The notes below the pieces were generated by a model, which was not told the origin of the DNA, made no database searches, and worked only from the letters and a program-made list of their open reading frames with translations. Both the position numbers and the translations under genes were made by a program. From positions 62,001 through 126,000 of the forward strand of contig NZ_JARBTM010000008.1 of assembly GCF_029240175.1 (NCBI RefSeq): DNA of 64,000 nucleotides, read 5' to 3'. Below, in pieces: positions 54,146-63,407 of this stretch; the stretch's first letter is position 1, and each line of letters starts with the position of its first letter. The stretch is from Anaerosolibacter sp. Lineage in GTDB: Bacteria > Bacillota > Clostridia > Peptostreptococcales > Thermotaleaceae.

Positions 54146-55027
54146 TTAAAATAATTCTAGAAATTTCTGAACTGATAATGGTACAGGCATTTGTCGATTG
54201 GTGATGATGACTGCCTGGCGTGTAGGAATATGGTCTAACAGCTCGATGATGAAAAGATCATCTTGCCTCAAGGCATCCTTGATCGTATCCTCCATAACAT
54301 AGGAAATGCCAAGGCCGATTTTGGTTAATTCTATGAGTAGATCAATACTGTCTAACTCAATTTCAGGTATCAGGGTGACTTTATGTTTTTCCAATAAGTT
54401 ATCGAAAAATCTTCGTGTTGTAGAATTTTTTTCTAAAAGCAGAAAAGGATAATTGGCCAAAGCTTCAAGGGATATCTTTTTCCCTTTTAATGCGTTAAAT
54501 GCTTTGCCTGCAATGAATGCGTCCTGAATAGACTTAAAAGGGCGTATTTCAAAAGGACCATCTATTTCATGATTTAACATGTTGACCACACTGATATCTA
54601 CAACCCCGCTCTTTAAGAGTTCCATGCAGACCGGCGAAGGGCGATTGGTAATGTGAATCTTGATATGAGGATATTGTTGATGAAATTCCTTTAGGTAGGG
54701 AAGGAGATAATATTTACAAATGGTATCACTGGCAGCTATTTTTACTTCGCCATATTGTAGATCCTGGATGGATTGTATGGTTCGCTCGCCTGCCTTGATG
54801 GCATAGTAGGCTTGTTCAATATGCTTAAAAAGGGCTTCACCCCCAGGGGTGAACTTTATTTTTTTTGTATGCCGCACAAAAAGCTGGGTATTAAGCTTTG
54901 TTTCCAACTGTTTGATCGACTGACTCACAGCAGATTGGCTGATATAGAGATGGTCTGCCGCTTGAGAAAAATTTTGATATTTCCCTGCATAATAAAATAC
55001 CTTATACAACTCAAAATTAATATCCAT
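54146..55027 (-). CDS. LysR-family transcriptional regulator
   Basis: 293 residues. N-terminal winged HTH (FYYAGKYQNFSQAADHLYIS then QSAVSQSIKQLETKLNTQLF), and a periplasmic-binding-protein-like effector domain from about 90 (GEVKIAASDTICKYYLLPYL). GLGISYVMEDTIKDALR near 245. Resembles CysL/CbbR-type regulators. Upstream is the dyad-repeat gap before purL, with no obvious divergent target other than purL. TAGGAG precedes ATG 55027. Confidence 0.92.
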   Translation of the reverse strand: MDINFELYKVFYYAGKYQNFSQAADHLYISQSAVSQSIKQLETKLNTQLFVRHTKKIKFTPGGEALFKHIEQAYYAIKAGERTIQSIQDLQYGEVKIAASDTICKYYLLPYLKEFHQQYPHIKIHITNRPSPVCMELLKSGVVDISVVNMLNHEIDGPFEIRPFKSIQDAFIAGKAFNALKGKKISLEALANYPFLLLEKNSTTRRFFDNLLEKHKVTLIPEIELDSIDLLIELTKIGLGISYVMEDTIKDALRQDDLFIIELLDHIPTRQAVIITNRQMPVPLSVQKFLELF

Positions 55028-55120
55028 ATATAAGCACTCCTAATAAATAATATAATTATCATTAATTTCTCTTATTTATTTTATTATGCTACAATCAAGT
55101 TGTAAAGATGTAAGGGATAA

Positions 55121-55208
55121 TTCTTTCGCTGCTGGCTGCTCGCTACTGGCCACTCGCTTTTAAAAGGCGAATAGCGAGAAGCGAGCAGCGAATAGCGAAG
55201 AAAGAACG
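55121..55208. repeat. Intergenic dyad repeat, copy F
   Basis: TTCTTTCGCTGCTGGCTGCT and CGCTACTGGCCACTCGC face GCGAATAGCGAGAAGCGAGC and AGCGAATAGCGAAGAAAGAA: one of the most complete copies, with TTTTAAAA at the centre. Confidence 0.78.
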
Positions 55209-55287
55209 TAAAAGCTTTATATACCTATATATTTATTTAGCACATAAATACTTATGAATACCTAAATTAGAAAGGGTGGCAAAGAGG

Positions 55288-58200
55288 ATGACAAATAGAG
55301 TGAGACGAATCTTTGTGGAGAAAAAGAAGAATTGCGCAGTAGAAGCGCAACAGATGCTTCAGGCATTACGAGAGGATTTAGGCATCCACCTTGAGAATCT
55401 ACGCATCATCCACCGTTATGATATGACGGGAATTTCTGAAGAAGCATACCAGAATGCCCGAAATACCATTTTTGCTGAACCACCCGTAGATCATATCTAT
55501 GATGAAGAGCTCTGCTTGGCGGAGGGAGACAGGGTTTTTGCCATAGAATATCTTCCAGGTCAATATGATCAGAGGGCCGATTCAGCTGCCCAATGTCTGC
55601 AGATATTAATCCAAAAGGAGAGACCTGATGTTCAAGCAGCAAAGGTGATCGTTCTTCAAGGAAGCATCACCGAGGAAGAATTCATAGAGATTAAAAAATA
55701 TTGTATCAATCCAGTGGATTCTAGGGAGGCATCTTTAGAAAAACCAGAATCCTTAGAGCTGGAGGCTTTGATTCCCGAAGATATAATGATCATAAAGGAT
55801 TTTAATGACAAATCCTACGAGGACCTTTCTGTATATAAGGAGCAGATGGGCTTTGCCATGACATTAGAGGATTTGGCGTTTTGTCAAGATTACTTTAAAA
55901 ATATAGAGAAAAGAAACCCTACCATAACAGAACTAAAGGTAATTGATACCTATTGGTCTGATCATTGTCGCCATACTACATTTTTAACAGAGATTGAGGA
56001 GATACAGATTGAGAAAGGCGCATTTTCAGACATTATCACCCAGGCATATGATGAATATCTGGGATCTAGGGACTTTGTTTACGGTGACAAGAAAAAGGAT
56101 GTTTGTCTCATGGATATTGCCACCATGGGAATGAAGGAACTGCGTAAAAAAGGAAAACTTGAGGATCTGGACATATCCGATGAAATCAATGCTTGCAGCA
56201 TTGTGGTGAAGGCAGATGTGAATGGACAAGAGGAAGACTGGCTGGTTATGTTTAAAAACGAAACCCATAATCATCCCACGGAAATTGAACCCTTTGGAGG
56301 GGCTGCCACATGTTTGGGCGGTGCCATCCGTGATCCCCTTTCCGGAAGAACCTATGTATACCAAGCCATGCGGGTGACAGGTAGTGGAGATCCCAGAACA
56401 CCAATCGAAGATACGCTGGCGGGAAAATTACCCCAGAGAAAAATTACCACGGGGGCAGCAGCAGGCTATAGCAGCTATGGAAATCAGATTGGCCTAGCAA
56501 CAGGTCAAGTGGCAGAAATCTATGATGAAGGCTTTGTGGCGAAACGAATGGAAATAGGCGCGGTAATTGCCGCAGCGCCAAAAGCCAATGTGGTGCGCAA
56601 AAAGCCTCAAGCGGGAGATGTAATCCTCCTGGTTGGCGGAAAAACGGGCAGAGATGGCTGCGGCGGTGCAACGGGTTCATCGAAGGAGCATACGGAGGAT
56701 TCCATCTTGACCTGCGGGGCAGAAGTACAAAAAGGAAATGCACCCACAGAACGTAAAATTCAACGTTTGTTTAGGAATCCTTTAGCCAGTCAAATGATAA
56801 AAAAATGCAATGATTTCGGCGCTGGGGGTGTATCGGTAGCGATTGGGGAATTAGCCGATGGCTTAGAGATTTATTTAGATGCAGTACCCAAAAAGTATGA
56901 AGGGCTGGACGGTACAGAGCTAGCCATTTCAGAATCTCAGGAGCGTATGGCTGTGGTAGTTTCTCGGGAGGATGTGCTCAGTTTCATTGATTTGGCACAG
57001 GATGAAAACCTAGAGGCTGTAGAAGTAGCAAGCGTAACAGGGGAACCACGGTTGAAAATGATTTGGAGAGGAAAGGTCATTCTTGATATTTCAAGGGATT
57101 TTCTGGATACCAATGGGGTAAAGCAGAAAACAAAGGTTTTTATAAAATCCCCAAGGGAAGACAAGAATTATTTTCATAAACATATAGATAAAATAGGATC
57201 TCAGCCAGCGGATTTGAAGCGCGTGTGGCTAGATAATTTACAGGACTTGAATATATGCAGTCAAAAAGGATTGGTAGAGCGATTTGACAGCACCATTGGG
57301 ACAGGGACGGTTTTGATGCCCTTTGGTGGAACCTATCAGAGTACCCCTAGTGAGGCCATGGTAGCAAAGCTTCCTGTTATGAAAGATGAGACGATGACAG
57401 GAACAATCATGAGCTATGGCTATAACCCAAAGCTAAGTACTTGGAGTCCGTTTCATGGTGCCTTCTATGGGGTAATCGAAGCTGTTGCAAAGGTGGTGGC
57501 CCTTGGCGGCGACTATAAGAATATTCGGTTGACCCTTCAGGAATATTTTGAAAAGCTAGGGAAAGATCCTGAAAAATGGGGAAAACCTTTCAGTGCATTA
57601 TTGGGTGCCTTCTATGCCCAGAAGAAGCTGGGTATTCCCGCCATTGGAGGAAAGGACAGTATGTCAGGTACCTTCAAGGATCTAAATGTACCCCCTACTT
57701 TGGTTACCTTTGCAGTAAATGTGGTGGATGTAAATCATGTGGTCTCTCAAGAGTTCAAGGGAGTCGATAACGATGTGATTTATATTCCCATGATTCGAGA
57801 TGTCCATGAAATGCCAGATTTTGAAAGGCTAGAGCAGCAGTATGAGCAAATCACAAGGATGATTCAAAGCGGCAGGGTATTATCTAGTCATACCATTCGA
57901 CTAGGGGGAATTGCAGCTGCCGTAAGTAAAATGACTTTTGGAAATCGGATTGGAATTACTTTTGGAAAAGGCTTAGACTGGGAGAGCTTGTTTGCGCCAG
58001 ATTATGGTGGAATTTTGTTGGAGATCGATGGAGATGCAGACATTCTGAGTGAGTGGAAAGACCTACAGTATCAAGTTATTGGGAAGACTTCAGAAACACA
58101 AGCGATTGCCATCAATGGCATAGAAATTCCGTTGAAGGAAGCTCAGGAATCTTGGGAAAAGCCCTTGGAAAAGATATTCCCTACAAAGATTGAAGCGAAA

Positions 58201-59067
58201 GAAGAGATTTTACCTACAATTCTTTATCAGGGAAAAAGCAGATTGAAGGTCAATGCAAAGATAGCAAAGCCGAGGATCTTCATCCCTGTATTCCCAGGTA
58301 CCAATTGTGAATATGATTCTATTCGTGCCTTTGAAAAGGCTGGAGGCCAAGTGGAGACCTTAATCTTTAAGAATTTATCTGCTAAAGATATTGAGGCATC
58401 AATTGAGCACATGACAAAGAAAATGAATCAAGCGCAGATCGTTATGCTTCCTGGGGGCTTTAGTGCAGGAGATGAACCAGATGGTTCAGGAAAATTCATT
58501 GCCACAGCTTTTCGAAACCCTAGGGTGAAAGAGGCCGTGATGAAGCTTTTGAAACAACGGGATGGTTTAATGCTGGGGATTTGTAATGGCTTCCAAGCCC
58601 TTATCAAACTTGGCTTACTGCCTTATGGAGAAATAAGGGATATGGATGAAAATAGTCCTACTTTAACCTACAATAAAATTGGAAGACATGCCTCTTGTAT
58701 GGTTCATACCAAGGTAGTTTCCAATTTATCCCCATGGATGCAGCGTGTAAAATTGGGAGAAATCCATACGATCCCAATATCCCATGGAGAAGGAAGGTTC
58801 ATTGCTGGTAGAGAAGAGATAGAGAAACTATTGGTCAATGGGCAAATTGCGACCCAGTATGTAGACCTTCATGGAAATCCAACCTATGAAATGCCTTATA
58901 ATCCCAACGGTTCCATGTATGCTGTAGAAGGCATTACAAGTCCCGATGGTCGAATTCTAGGTAAGATGGGACACTCGGAACGGGTAGGCAGCCACATCGG
59001 AAAAAATGTTCTAGGAGAAAAAGAACAACGAATTTTTGAGTCAGGGGTGGCGTATTTTAGGGATTAA
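55288..59067 (+). CDS. purL: Phosphoribosylformylglycinamidine synthase, fused large form
   Basis: 1259 residues from ATG 55288, with GGGTGG 8 bases upstream; an in-frame GTG at 55276 is not RBS-linked. PurS-like N-terminus, two AIRS-type halves (MVMFKNETHNHPTEIEPFGGAAT block, GGAGATGSSKEHTED-type loop, IGGKDSMSGTFKDLN), and a class I glutaminase end with catalytic C1099 in LGICNGFQALIKLG, H1229 and E1231 in GHSERVGSH. Converts FGAR to FGAM in purine synthesis. It lies ahead of the riboswitch-controlled permease-purCFM set. A variant repeat (copy G) follows. Confidence 0.97.
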   Translation: MTNRVRRIFVEKKKNCAVEAQQMLQALREDLGIHLENLRIIHRYDMTGISEEAYQNARNTIFAEPPVDHIYDEELCLAEGDRVFAIEYLPGQYDQRADSAAQCLQILIQKERPDVQAAKVIVLQGSITEEEFIEIKKYCINPVDSREASLEKPESLELEALIPEDIMIIKDFNDKSYEDLSVYKEQMGFAMTLEDLAFCQDYFKNIEKRNPTITELKVIDTYWSDHCRHTTFLTEIEEIQIEKGAFSDIITQAYDEYLGSRDFVYGDKKKDVCLMDIATMGMKELRKKGKLEDLDISDEINACSIVVKADVNGQEEDWLVMFKNETHNHPTEIEPFGGAATCLGGAIRDPLSGRTYVYQAMRVTGSGDPRTPIEDTLAGKLPQRKITTGAAAGYSSYGNQIGLATGQVAEIYDEGFVAKRMEIGAVIAAAPKANVVRKKPQAGDVILLVGGKTGRDGCGGATGSSKEHTEDSILTCGAEVQKGNAPTERKIQRLFRNPLASQMIKKCNDFGAGGVSVAIGELADGLEIYLDAVPKKYEGLDGTELAISESQERMAVVVSREDVLSFIDLAQDENLEAVEVASVTGEPRLKMIWRGKVILDISRDFLDTNGVKQKTKVFIKSPREDKNYFHKHIDKIGSQPADLKRVWLDNLQDLNICSQKGLVERFDSTIGTGTVLMPFGGTYQSTPSEAMVAKLPVMKDETMTGTIMSYGYNPKLSTWSPFHGAFYGVIEAVAKVVALGGDYKNIRLTLQEYFEKLGKDPEKWGKPFSALLGAFYAQKKLGIPAIGGKDSMSGTFKDLNVPPTLVTFAVNVVDVNHVVSQEFKGVDNDVIYIPMIRDVHEMPDFERLEQQYEQITRMIQSGRVLSSHTIRLGGIAAAVSKMTFGNRIGITFGKGLDWESLFAPDYGGILLEIDGDADILSEWKDLQYQVIGKTSETQAIAINGIEIPLKEAQESWEKPLEKIFPTKIEAKEEILPTILYQGKSRLKVNAKIAKPRIFIPVFPGTNCEYDSIRAFEKAGGQVETLIFKNLSAKDIEASIEHMTKKMNQAQIVMLPGGFSAGDEPDGSGKFIATAFRNPRVKEAVMKLLKQRDGLMLGICNGFQALIKLGLLPYGEIRDMDENSPTLTYNKIGRHASCMVHTKVVSNLSPWMQRVKLGEIHTIPISHGEGRFIAGREEIEKLLVNGQIATQYVDLHGNPTYEMPYNPNGSMYAVEGITSPDGRILGKMGHSERVGSHIGKNVLGEKEQRIFESGVAYFRD

Positions 59068-59070
59068 AAT

Positions 59071-59206
59071 AGCGGCTATTCGCTGCTCGCCTCTCGCTAC
59101 TCGGAAAAACTTAAAAAGCATCTGACATCGAGATACAATCCTAATAAAATCACGTTAGCCGTTAGCGAGAGGCAAGTAGCCAGTAGTGGGTAGCGAAAAA
59201 GAAGCG
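59071..59206. repeat. Intergenic dyad repeat, copy G
   Basis: GCGGCTATTCGCTGCTCGCC and CTCTCGCTAC on the left; CGTTAGCCGTTAGCGAGAGG and AAGTAGCCAGTAGTGGGTAG on the right, about 60 bases apart. Confidence 0.68.
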
Positions 59207-59295
59207 ATATCGAACTATTACAAACTTGAACTAATAAAATGTTCGTATTTTATCATATAAAATGTATTAATAATGAAAAAACATTCGAAAAAGTA

Positions 59296-59324
59296 TTGAC
59301 GAAAAAATCCTCCTTTGATATGAT
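59296..59324 (+). promoter_or_regulatory. Sigma-A promoter of the permease riboswitch leader
   Basis: TTGACG, 17 bases, TATGAT. The start would be near 59331, about 30 bases before the first aptamer. Confidence 0.78.
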
Positions 59325-59360
59325 AATAGTGCAAGGACAACTTAAAAATGATGATAAAAG

Positions 59361-59434
59361 TACTCATATAGTTTTGGCAATATGGGCCAAAAGTTTCTAC
59401 AAGACAACCGTAAATTGTCTAGCTATGGGTGAAA
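59361..59434 (+). promoter_or_regulatory. Guanine-type riboswitch aptamer (first of a tandem), variant core
   Basis: ACTCATATAGTTTTGGCAAT, ATGGGCCAAAAGTTTCTACA, and AGACAACCGTAAATTGTCT then AGCTATGGGT form the purine-aptamer stems P1-P3 with intact L2/L3. The base before UAUGGGU is C, as for guanine. Two features differ from the usual: the closing pair of P3 is A/A instead of C-G, and position 73 is G instead of A (TAGCTATG against TGACTATG at 38295). Ligand choice may differ. Confidence 0.85.
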
Positions 59435-59646
59435 GTGTATCTAGGGTTCCGATTTTTTTAGCAAACCGATTGTAGAAATGTCTGTGATGGGCATAATATG
59501 GATAGTTGATTCACGGTTTGCTTGAAAAGTGACTGGTCCGAGTGATACAGGTATTGCAATTTGCAATGCTACACCGAGGGGAGAAAAGCCCGGGCGGGAA
59601 GGTTTCACTTTGTGAGCATATACCTTCCCACTCGGGCTTTGTTTTT
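59430..59646 (+). promoter_or_regulatory. ykkC-family riboswitch (probably PRPP), second of a tandem, with terminator
   Basis: GTGTATCTAGGGTTCCG, later GTGACTGGTCCGAGTGATAC, ACACCGAGGGG and AGAAAAGCCCGGGCGGGAAG are the ykkC core in order. The P2 region carries an extra GCAAACCG...CGGTTTGC stem (59461-59521). AAAGCCCGGGCGGGAAGGT re-pairs with ACCTTCCCACTCGGGCTTT (59585-59640) to give a terminator. A guanine aptamer directly 5' is the arrangement of known guanine-PRPP tandem switches, and the downstream gene is a purine permease, so PRPP is the best ligand guess. Confidence 0.85.
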
Positions 59647-59706
59647 GTCTTATGATGAATACATAAGCCTAGACTTCCCAAAATAGACAAGGAGGATGAA
59701 ATAGAA

Positions 59707-61023
59707 ATGACAAACAAAACAAACAACGGTGCTCTTGACAGTCTATTTAAGTTAAGCGAGCACAAGACAAATGTAAAGACTGAGATTGTTGCTGGAATTA
59801 CGACTTTTATGACCATGGCGTATATTCTGATTGTAAATCCAGACATTTTGAGTGCCACTGGTATGGATAAAGGTGCGGTTTTCACTGCAACGGCATTATC
59901 AGCAGCCATTGCTACTTTCTGTATGGCTTTCATGGCAAATTTACCATTTGCCCTAGCACCTGGAATGGGATTAAACGCATTCTTTGCTTTCTCTGTTGTA
60001 TTAGGTATGGGTTATAGCTGGCAGTTTGCGCTTACGGCGGTTTTGATTGAAGGTATCATATTTATTATTCTTACATTGACCAACGTTCGTGAGGCCATCA
60101 TCAATGGTATGCCGATGGTGATTAAACATGCAGTGAGCGTGGGAATCGGTTTGTTTATTGCATTTATCGGTTTCCAAAATGCAGGTATAATTGTTGATAA
60201 TCCTGCTACTTTGGTAGCATTAGGAGATGTACAAGATATAGGTGTGATTTTAGCAATCTTAGGTATTGTGATTACAGGAATATTATTGATTAAAAATGTA
60301 AAAGGTGCTTTATTGATCGGTATGTTGGTTACAACAGTTTTAGGAATCCTTGTTGGAAAAGCAGCATTGCCGGCTACATTGGTGAGTGCGCCGCCATCTT
60401 TAAAGCCAGTATTCTGGCAGTTTGAGTTTGATAAAATATTTACATTTGATATGTTGTTGGTTGTATTTACTTTCTTGTTCGTAGACTTGTTTGATACCCT
60501 TGGCACTTTGATTGGGGTTTCAACTAAGGCAAACATGTTAGATGAAAGTGGTAAGCTTCCGAAAGCAAGACAAGCGTTATTGGCTGATGCCATCGGAACT
60601 ACAGCAGGAGCAATGCTTGGAACAAGTACAGTTACAACTTTTGTGGAGAGTGCATCAGGTGTGGCTGAAGGTGGAAGAACAGGTCTAACAGCTTTAACAA
60701 CAGGTTTCTTATTCCTCGCTTCTACGGTATTTGCACCAGTATTTACAGCAGTTCCTGCCCAAGCAACAGCGCCAGTATTGATTCTTGTGGGATTATTTAT
60801 GATGAGTCCAATTCTAAAAATAAACTTTGATGATTTCACCGATGCAATTCCAGCATTCTTGACAATCATCGTAATGCCTTTATCTTATAGTATTGCAGAA
60901 GGTCTTGTATTCGGGGTAATCTCTTATGTACTACTAAAAGGCTTAACTGGGAAGGCAAAGGAAGTTCACCCAATGATGTACATCATTGCCATCCTATTCA
61001 TCGCAAAGCATGCACTAAGCTAG
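59707..61023 (+). CDS. pbuG: NCS2/AzgA family guanine-hypoxanthine permease
   Basis: 438 residues, 12 or more membrane helices. TEIVAGITTFMTMAYILIVN near 23-42, LAPGMGLNAFFAFSVVLGMG, FLFVDLFDTLGTLIGVSTKA and STVTTFVESASGVAEGGRTG are the AzgA/PbuG signature blocks for proton-coupled uptake of hypoxanthine, guanine or adenine. The gene sits under a tandem guanine-PRPP riboswitch, consistent with purine import. AAGGAGG lies 12 bases before ATG 59707. A terminator follows, separating it from purC. Confidence 0.93.
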   Translation: MTNKTNNGALDSLFKLSEHKTNVKTEIVAGITTFMTMAYILIVNPDILSATGMDKGAVFTATALSAAIATFCMAFMANLPFALAPGMGLNAFFAFSVVLGMGYSWQFALTAVLIEGIIFIILTLTNVREAIINGMPMVIKHAVSVGIGLFIAFIGFQNAGIIVDNPATLVALGDVQDIGVILAILGIVITGILLIKNVKGALLIGMLVTTVLGILVGKAALPATLVSAPPSLKPVFWQFEFDKIFTFDMLLVVFTFLFVDLFDTLGTLIGVSTKANMLDESGKLPKARQALLADAIGTTAGAMLGTSTVTTFVESASGVAEGGRTGLTALTTGFLFLASTVFAPVFTAVPAQATAPVLILVGLFMMSPILKINFDDFTDAIPAFLTIIVMPLSYSIAEGLVFGVISYVLLKGLTGKAKEVHPMMYIIAILFIAKHALS

Positions 61024-61030
61024 AATTTCA

Positions 61031-61068
61031 TAGCCCGACATAGAAGAATTCTATAGCGGGCTTTTTTA
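61031..61068 (+). terminator. Permease terminator
   Basis: AGCCCG...CGGGCT with an inner ATAGAA/TTCTAT stem and loop GAA, then TTTTTT. Confidence 0.8.
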
Positions 61069-61087
61069 TACCCAAAAATGGGGAAAA

Positions 61088-61175
61088 GACGCTAATCGCT
61101 ACTCGCTGTTCGCTTCTCGGAAAAGATTTTTATCCTGGGTTTTGCCAGTGGCGAGTAGCTAGTAGCGAGCAGCCA
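61088..61175. repeat. Intergenic dyad repeat, copy H
   Basis: GACGCTAATCGCTACTCGCT on the left; GTGGCGAGTAGCTAGTAGCG and AGCAGCC on the right. Very similar to copy C (12934). Confidence 0.74.
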
Positions 61176-61245
61176 AAGGTGTTATAAACATCTTATTTTG
61201 ATTACTGATTTATGATATGAGAAAATAAAAAGGGAGGAACAGCGT

Positions 61246-61950
61246 ATGAAAAAATTAGAAATGCTCTATGAGGGAAAGGCAAAGAAGGTATATAAGACGG
61301 AAGATGAGAAAAAGTATATCGTAGAATACAAGGATGATGCCACGGCTTTCAATGGCTTGAAAAAAGGTACCATTGGAGATAAAGGGATCATTAATAACAA
61401 GATGTCTGCTTTGCTTTTTACGCTGTTAGAGGAAAAAGGTGTTCCTACCCACTTTGAAGGGCAATTAAATGATAGAGAAATGCTGGTAAAAGCTGTTGAA
61501 ATACTTCCTTTGGAAGTGATTGTACGGAATGTGGCAGCAGGGTCATTGGCAAAGCGTCTTGGACTAGACGAGGGTGTGGAAATGAAAACAACCGTATTGG
61601 AATTTTGTTTCAAGAATGATGCCCTTGGTGATCCGATGGTCAATGAGGATCATATCGAGGCCATTGCATTGGCTACGAAAGAACAAGTGGCATTGATTCG
61701 AAGCTATGCGCTTCAAGTGAATCAGTACCTTAGGGCGTTTTTTATTGAGAAAGGCCTAAAGCTCATTGATTTTAAGCTAGAGTTTGGTGTTTATGAGGGA
61801 AAAGTGATTTTGGCGGACGAGATTTCTCCAGATACCTGTAGATTGTGGGATGCAGAGACCAATAGAAAAATGGATAAAGATCGCTTCAGAAGAGATTTAG
61901 GAGAAGTTGAAGAAACCTATCAAGAGGTCTTATCTCGATTACAGAAATAA
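61246..61950 (+). CDS. purC: SAICAR synthetase
   Basis: 234 residues, standard length. [20 protein letters not shown] start, [58 protein letters not shown] and [20 protein letters not shown] with the metal/ATP ligands. Joins CAIR and aspartate. GGGAGG precedes ATG 61246. purF follows after 36 bases; the row purC-purF-purM is the usual clostridial order. Confidence 0.98.
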   Translation: MKKLEMLYEGKAKKVYKTEDEKKYIVEYKDDATAFNGLKKGTIGDKGIINNKMSALLFTLLEEKGVPTHFEGQLNDREMLVKAVEILPLEVIVRNVAAGSLAKRLGLDEGVEMKTTVLEFCFKNDALGDPMVNEDHIEAIALATKEQVALIRSYALQVNQYLRAFFIEKGLKLIDFKLEFGVYEGKVILADEISPDTCRLWDAETNRKMDKDRFRRDLGEVEETYQEVLSRLQK

Positions 61951-61986
61951 AGTCGCTTTAATTCAGAAAATAATGGAGGTCAAAAC

Positions 61987-63396
61987 ATGTATCCAATTCA
62001 ATGGGATAAATTAAAAGAGGAATGTGGTGTCATTGGGATTTATGGCCCAGGGATAGAAAATATCTCTCAATTGGCCTACTTTGGACTCCATGCCCTTCAA
62101 CACAGGGGACAGGAGAGTGCAGGGATAGCGGTAAATAAAGGTGGAAAGATTACCTATTATAAAGAGATGGGTCTTGTACAGGAGGTTTTTTCCGATACGG
62201 TGCTTCAAAGACTCCAGGGAGATATAGCCATCGGCCACGTTCGTTATTCTACTACGGGAGAGAGCTATGTAACCAATGCCCAGCCCTTGGTTGTCCACTA
62301 CAAGGGAGGAGCCATTGCTTTAGGCCATAATGGAAATCTGGTGAATGCCAATCAAATACGAGAAGAGCTAGAAGACCAAGGGGTGATTTTTCAAACTTCC
62401 ATTGACAGTGAAGTGATTGCCAATCTTGTGGCCCGTTATAATGCTTTGCCCATCCATGAGGCAATTCAAAAAGCATTATCAAAGATCAAAGGTTCTTATG
62501 CATTGGTGATTACCCATGGCGAAAAGCTTATAGGGGTAAGAGATCCTAATGGACTACGGCCCTTATGCCTAGGCAAGATTGAGGGCGGTTATGTGCTGGC
62601 TTCTGAAAGCTGTGCCTTCAATGTGCTAAATGCAGAATTTGTTCGGGATATTGATGCAGGAGAAATGGTGATTATCGAAGGTAGTGAAGTAAAGAGCATT
62701 CGATATGCTGAAGATAAGAAAGCCTTATGCTCCTTTGAATTTGTATACTTTGCAAGGCCTGACAGCACCATGGACGGTCAAAGCGTATACTTGAGCAGAA
62801 GGAATGCAGGTAGAATCTTGGCCCAAGAGCATCCCGTAGAGGCAGATATGGTGATTGCGGTGCCGGATTCAGGGACTGTAGCGGCTATTGGGTTTGCTGA
62901 AGAGTCTAAGATACCCTTCGGAGAGGGCTTAATTAAGAATCGATATGTAGGGAGAACCTTTATACAGCCAGATCAAAAGATGCGTGAATTGAGCGTACGA
63001 TTGAAATTAAATGTATTGAAGGAAAACATAAAGGGCAAGCGATTGGTACTCATCGATGACTCCATCGTAAGAGGAACCACCAGCAGAAGGCTGGTAGATT
63101 TGTTAAAGGCAGCAGGCGCAAAAGAAGTGCATATACGGGTTTGTTCACCACCGGTGAAATTCTCCTGCTATTTTGGGATAGATACGCCAACAAGGAAGAA
63201 CCTGGTGGGTGCTGTCCATTCTATTGAAGAAATTCGCCAGATGACGGGTGCTGATAGTTTAGGCTATCTCAGCATTGAGGGATTGATGAAGTCTATCCAT
63301 ATCGACGGTCAGGGGCTATGCAATGCTTGTTTCAGCGGTGCATACCCTATGGAAGTACCAAAGGAAGGCAATAAGTTCTTATTCGAGAAAAGATAG
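61987..63396 (+). CDS. purF: Amidophosphoribosyltransferase
   Basis: 469 residues. The N-terminal 12-residue propeptide [12 protein letters not shown] is followed by the nucleophile C13 (ECGVIGIYG), which must be exposed by cleavage. Class II glutaminase domain with [16 protein letters not shown] site [19 protein letters not shown]. Cysteines in [19 protein letters not shown] and [11 protein letters not shown] can hold the 4Fe-4S cluster of the Bacillus-type, oxygen-labile enzyme. First step of purine synthesis. purM starts 11 bases later. Confidence 0.98.
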   Translation: MYPIQWDKLKEECGVIGIYGPGIENISQLAYFGLHALQHRGQESAGIAVNKGGKITYYKEMGLVQEVFSDTVLQRLQGDIAIGHVRYSTTGESYVTNAQPLVVHYKGGAIALGHNGNLVNANQIREELEDQGVIFQTSIDSEVIANLVARYNALPIHEAIQKALSKIKGSYALVITHGEKLIGVRDPNGLRPLCLGKIEGGYVLASESCAFNVLNAEFVRDIDAGEMVIIEGSEVKSIRYAEDKKALCSFEFVYFARPDSTMDGQSVYLSRRNAGRILAQEHPVEADMVIAVPDSGTVAAIGFAEESKIPFGEGLIKNRYVGRTFIQPDQKMRELSVRLKLNVLKENIKGKRLVLIDDSIVRGTTSRRLVDLLKAAGAKEVHIRVCSPPVKFSCYFGIDTPTRKNLVGAVHSIEEIRQMTGADSLGYLSIEGLMKSIHIDGQGLCNACFSGAYPMEVPKEGNKFLFEKR

Positions 63397-63407
63397 GGGT
63401 GAGATAT

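Noticed and set aside
60012-60869. Long minus-strand open frame (285 codons) opposite the purine permease
   Set aside because: It lies wholly within a clear NCS2 permease gene and has no RBS or family features.
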